Positions 5,037 to 5,876 of a stretch of DNA of 5,876 nt are shown here, piece by piece (positions within the stretch are counted from its first letter, which is position 1; each line of letters starts with the position of its first letter). This DNA comes from Bacteriovoracaceae bacterium UBA2428 (GTDB lineage: Bacteria > Bdellovibrionota > UBA2428): the NCBI GenBank assembly GCA_002343545.1, contig DDRA01000161.1:24122-29997 (forward strand), given 5' to 3'. Under the pieces are notes generated by a model. It saw only the letters and a list, made by a program, of their open reading frames with translations. It was not told the origin of the DNA and ran no database searches. The position numbers and the translations under genes are program-made.

Positions 5037-5876
5037 AAGCAGGCTGAGCTGCGAAGTCGGTCTTCGAAACGCCGCCGTCGAAAGCGTCGGGAACTCGGAC
5101 TCGAGTCCCGCCTTTCGGCGGGCGACGTGGAAGAGCGCACGGATCTGTTCGGCAAAAACTCCCTGTCCCCGCATTCTCGATCCGAAATCGGCATCGTTCA
5201 ACTTGCCGCCTCGAAGCTCGCGAATGCGCCGGAGGACCTTATCGGCTCGATCGGGTCTGAAGCGGCGGATCCAATCCTCGAAAAGATCCTTCACGCCGAA
5301 GGGCAAGCGCAAAGGCGTGAATGAAGCGTAGCGGGCTCCCGCTTCCGCGCACGCCTGCAATATGCGTGGCATTTCTTCGTCGGTGAGCCCCGCGATGAGC
5401 GGAGCCACGTTCACGGCGACGGGGATGCCCGCCTGCGCAAGCCTTCGAATCGCGTCGAGACGATAAGCCGGCCTTGAAGTCCGTGGTTCCATCGACGCGC
5501 AAAGCTCGTCGTCCAAGCTCGTCACCGAAATCATGACCATGGCGGCTCGGTCCGCGGCCATGGGGGCCAGCACGTCGATATCGCGCGTGACGAGGTGGTT
5601 CTTCGTTATGACGAAAACGGGGTTGCGGAACTCGGCGAGTACTTCGAGACAAGCCCGCGTGAGCCGAAAGCTCCGCTCGGCCGGTTGGTAGCAATCCGTA
5701 TTGCCGCTCGAAACGATAAGCCGTGGCTCCCAGCTTCGGCTCATGAGGCGTTCGCGCAAGAGCTCGGGAGCCTTCGTCTTGACGAAGATCTTGCTCTCGA
5801 AGTATTCGCCCGCGGACACCCCCAGGGCTTCGTGCGTCGGTCGGCCGTAGCCATAGAGGCATCCATGTTGGCAGCC
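5034..5876 (-). CDS. PA0069-type radical SAM protein, C-terminal part, third cluster cysteine replaced
   Basis: The frame is open to the right edge, so the N-terminus is outside the window; 280 residues are visible. Counted from the edge, residues 1-15 read as the family's cluster motif region, GCQHGCLYGYGRPTH, which normally has C-x3-C-x2-C. Here C2 and C6 are present but residue 9 is Gly. Further family blocks follow: FESKIFVKTKAPELLRERL, SGNTDCYQPAE, VITKNHLVTRDIDVLAPM, SVTSLDDELCASMEPR, VAVNVAPLIAGLTDEEMP, LPFGVKDLFEDW and DFGSRMRGQG, typical of the PA0069/Rv2578c group related to spore photoproduct lyase. The biological substrate of this group is, as far as I know, not established. The start is not visible; the GTG at 5819 is an internal Val. 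Family assignment is secure; activity is doubtful if the Gly is real. Confidence 0.92.
   Translation of the reverse strand, partial: GCQHGCLYGYGRPTHEALGVSAGEYFESKIFVKTKAPELLRERLMSRSWEPRLIVSSGNTDCYQPAERSFRLTRACLEVLAEFRNPVFVITKNHLVTRDIDVLAPMAADRAAMVMISVTSLDDELCASMEPRTSRPAYRLDAIRRLAQAGIPVAVNVAPLIAGLTDEEMPRILQACAEAGARYASFTPLRLPFGVKDLFEDWIRRFRPDRADKVLRRIRELRGGKLNDADFGSRMRGQGVFAEQIRALFHVARRKAGLESEFPTLSTAAFRRPTSQLSLL

Noticed and set aside
5239..5862. Alternative - strand open frame overlapping the radical SAM gene, considered as a possible frameshift partner.
   Set aside because: The radical SAM frame is continuous and conserved from the edge to its stop; the alternative frame shows no domain.

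Overview
The window is GC-rich, gene-dense bacterial chromosome with short gaps and strong AAGGAGG-type ribosome binding sites. An AsmA/DUF748-like envelope protein and an exported Cu,Zn superoxide dismutase suggest a Gram-negative (diderm) bacterium. A proteobacterial, bdellovibrionotal or myxococcal lineage would fit, but the sequence alone does not settle the phylum. There are no rRNA or tRNA genes, insertion sequences, CRISPR arrays or phage genes. The longest gap without a gene is about 190 bp.

Layout, left to right: (1) The 3' part of a SelO/YdiU protein adenylyltransferase gene (+), cut by the left edge. (2) Convergent to it, a 361-aa DUF748/AsmA-like single-pass membrane protein (-). 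(3) Divergent from that, a two-gene signalling operon (+): a stand-alone receiver-domain response regulator overlapping by 11 bp with a soluble GAF-HisKA-HATPase histidine kinase. (4) An 85-aa, very basic protein of the family often labelled 'plasmid stabilization protein' (+), followed by a hairpin. (5) sodC, a Cu,Zn superoxide dismutase with a signal peptide and every metal ligand present (-). (6) Divergent from sodC, an unrecognised 70-aa basic protein (+); the gap between them carries an 8-bp inverted repeat. (7) The C-terminal 280 residues of a PA0069-type radical SAM protein (-), cut by the right edge.

Several genes have plausible links to stress or redox biology: SelO (redox-linked AMPylation), SodC (superoxide removal), the GAF kinase/receiver pair (signal sensing) and small basic proteins of unknown role. 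Apart from the kinase/receiver operon they lie in separate transcription units, so this is an association and not a demonstrated pathway.

The most striking observation is at the right edge. The radical SAM cluster motif reads C-Q-H-G-C-L-Y-G, so the third cysteine of CX3CX2C is glycine. This is either a single-base error or a real loss of a cluster ligand. I see no clear evidence of a wholly new multi-gene system.
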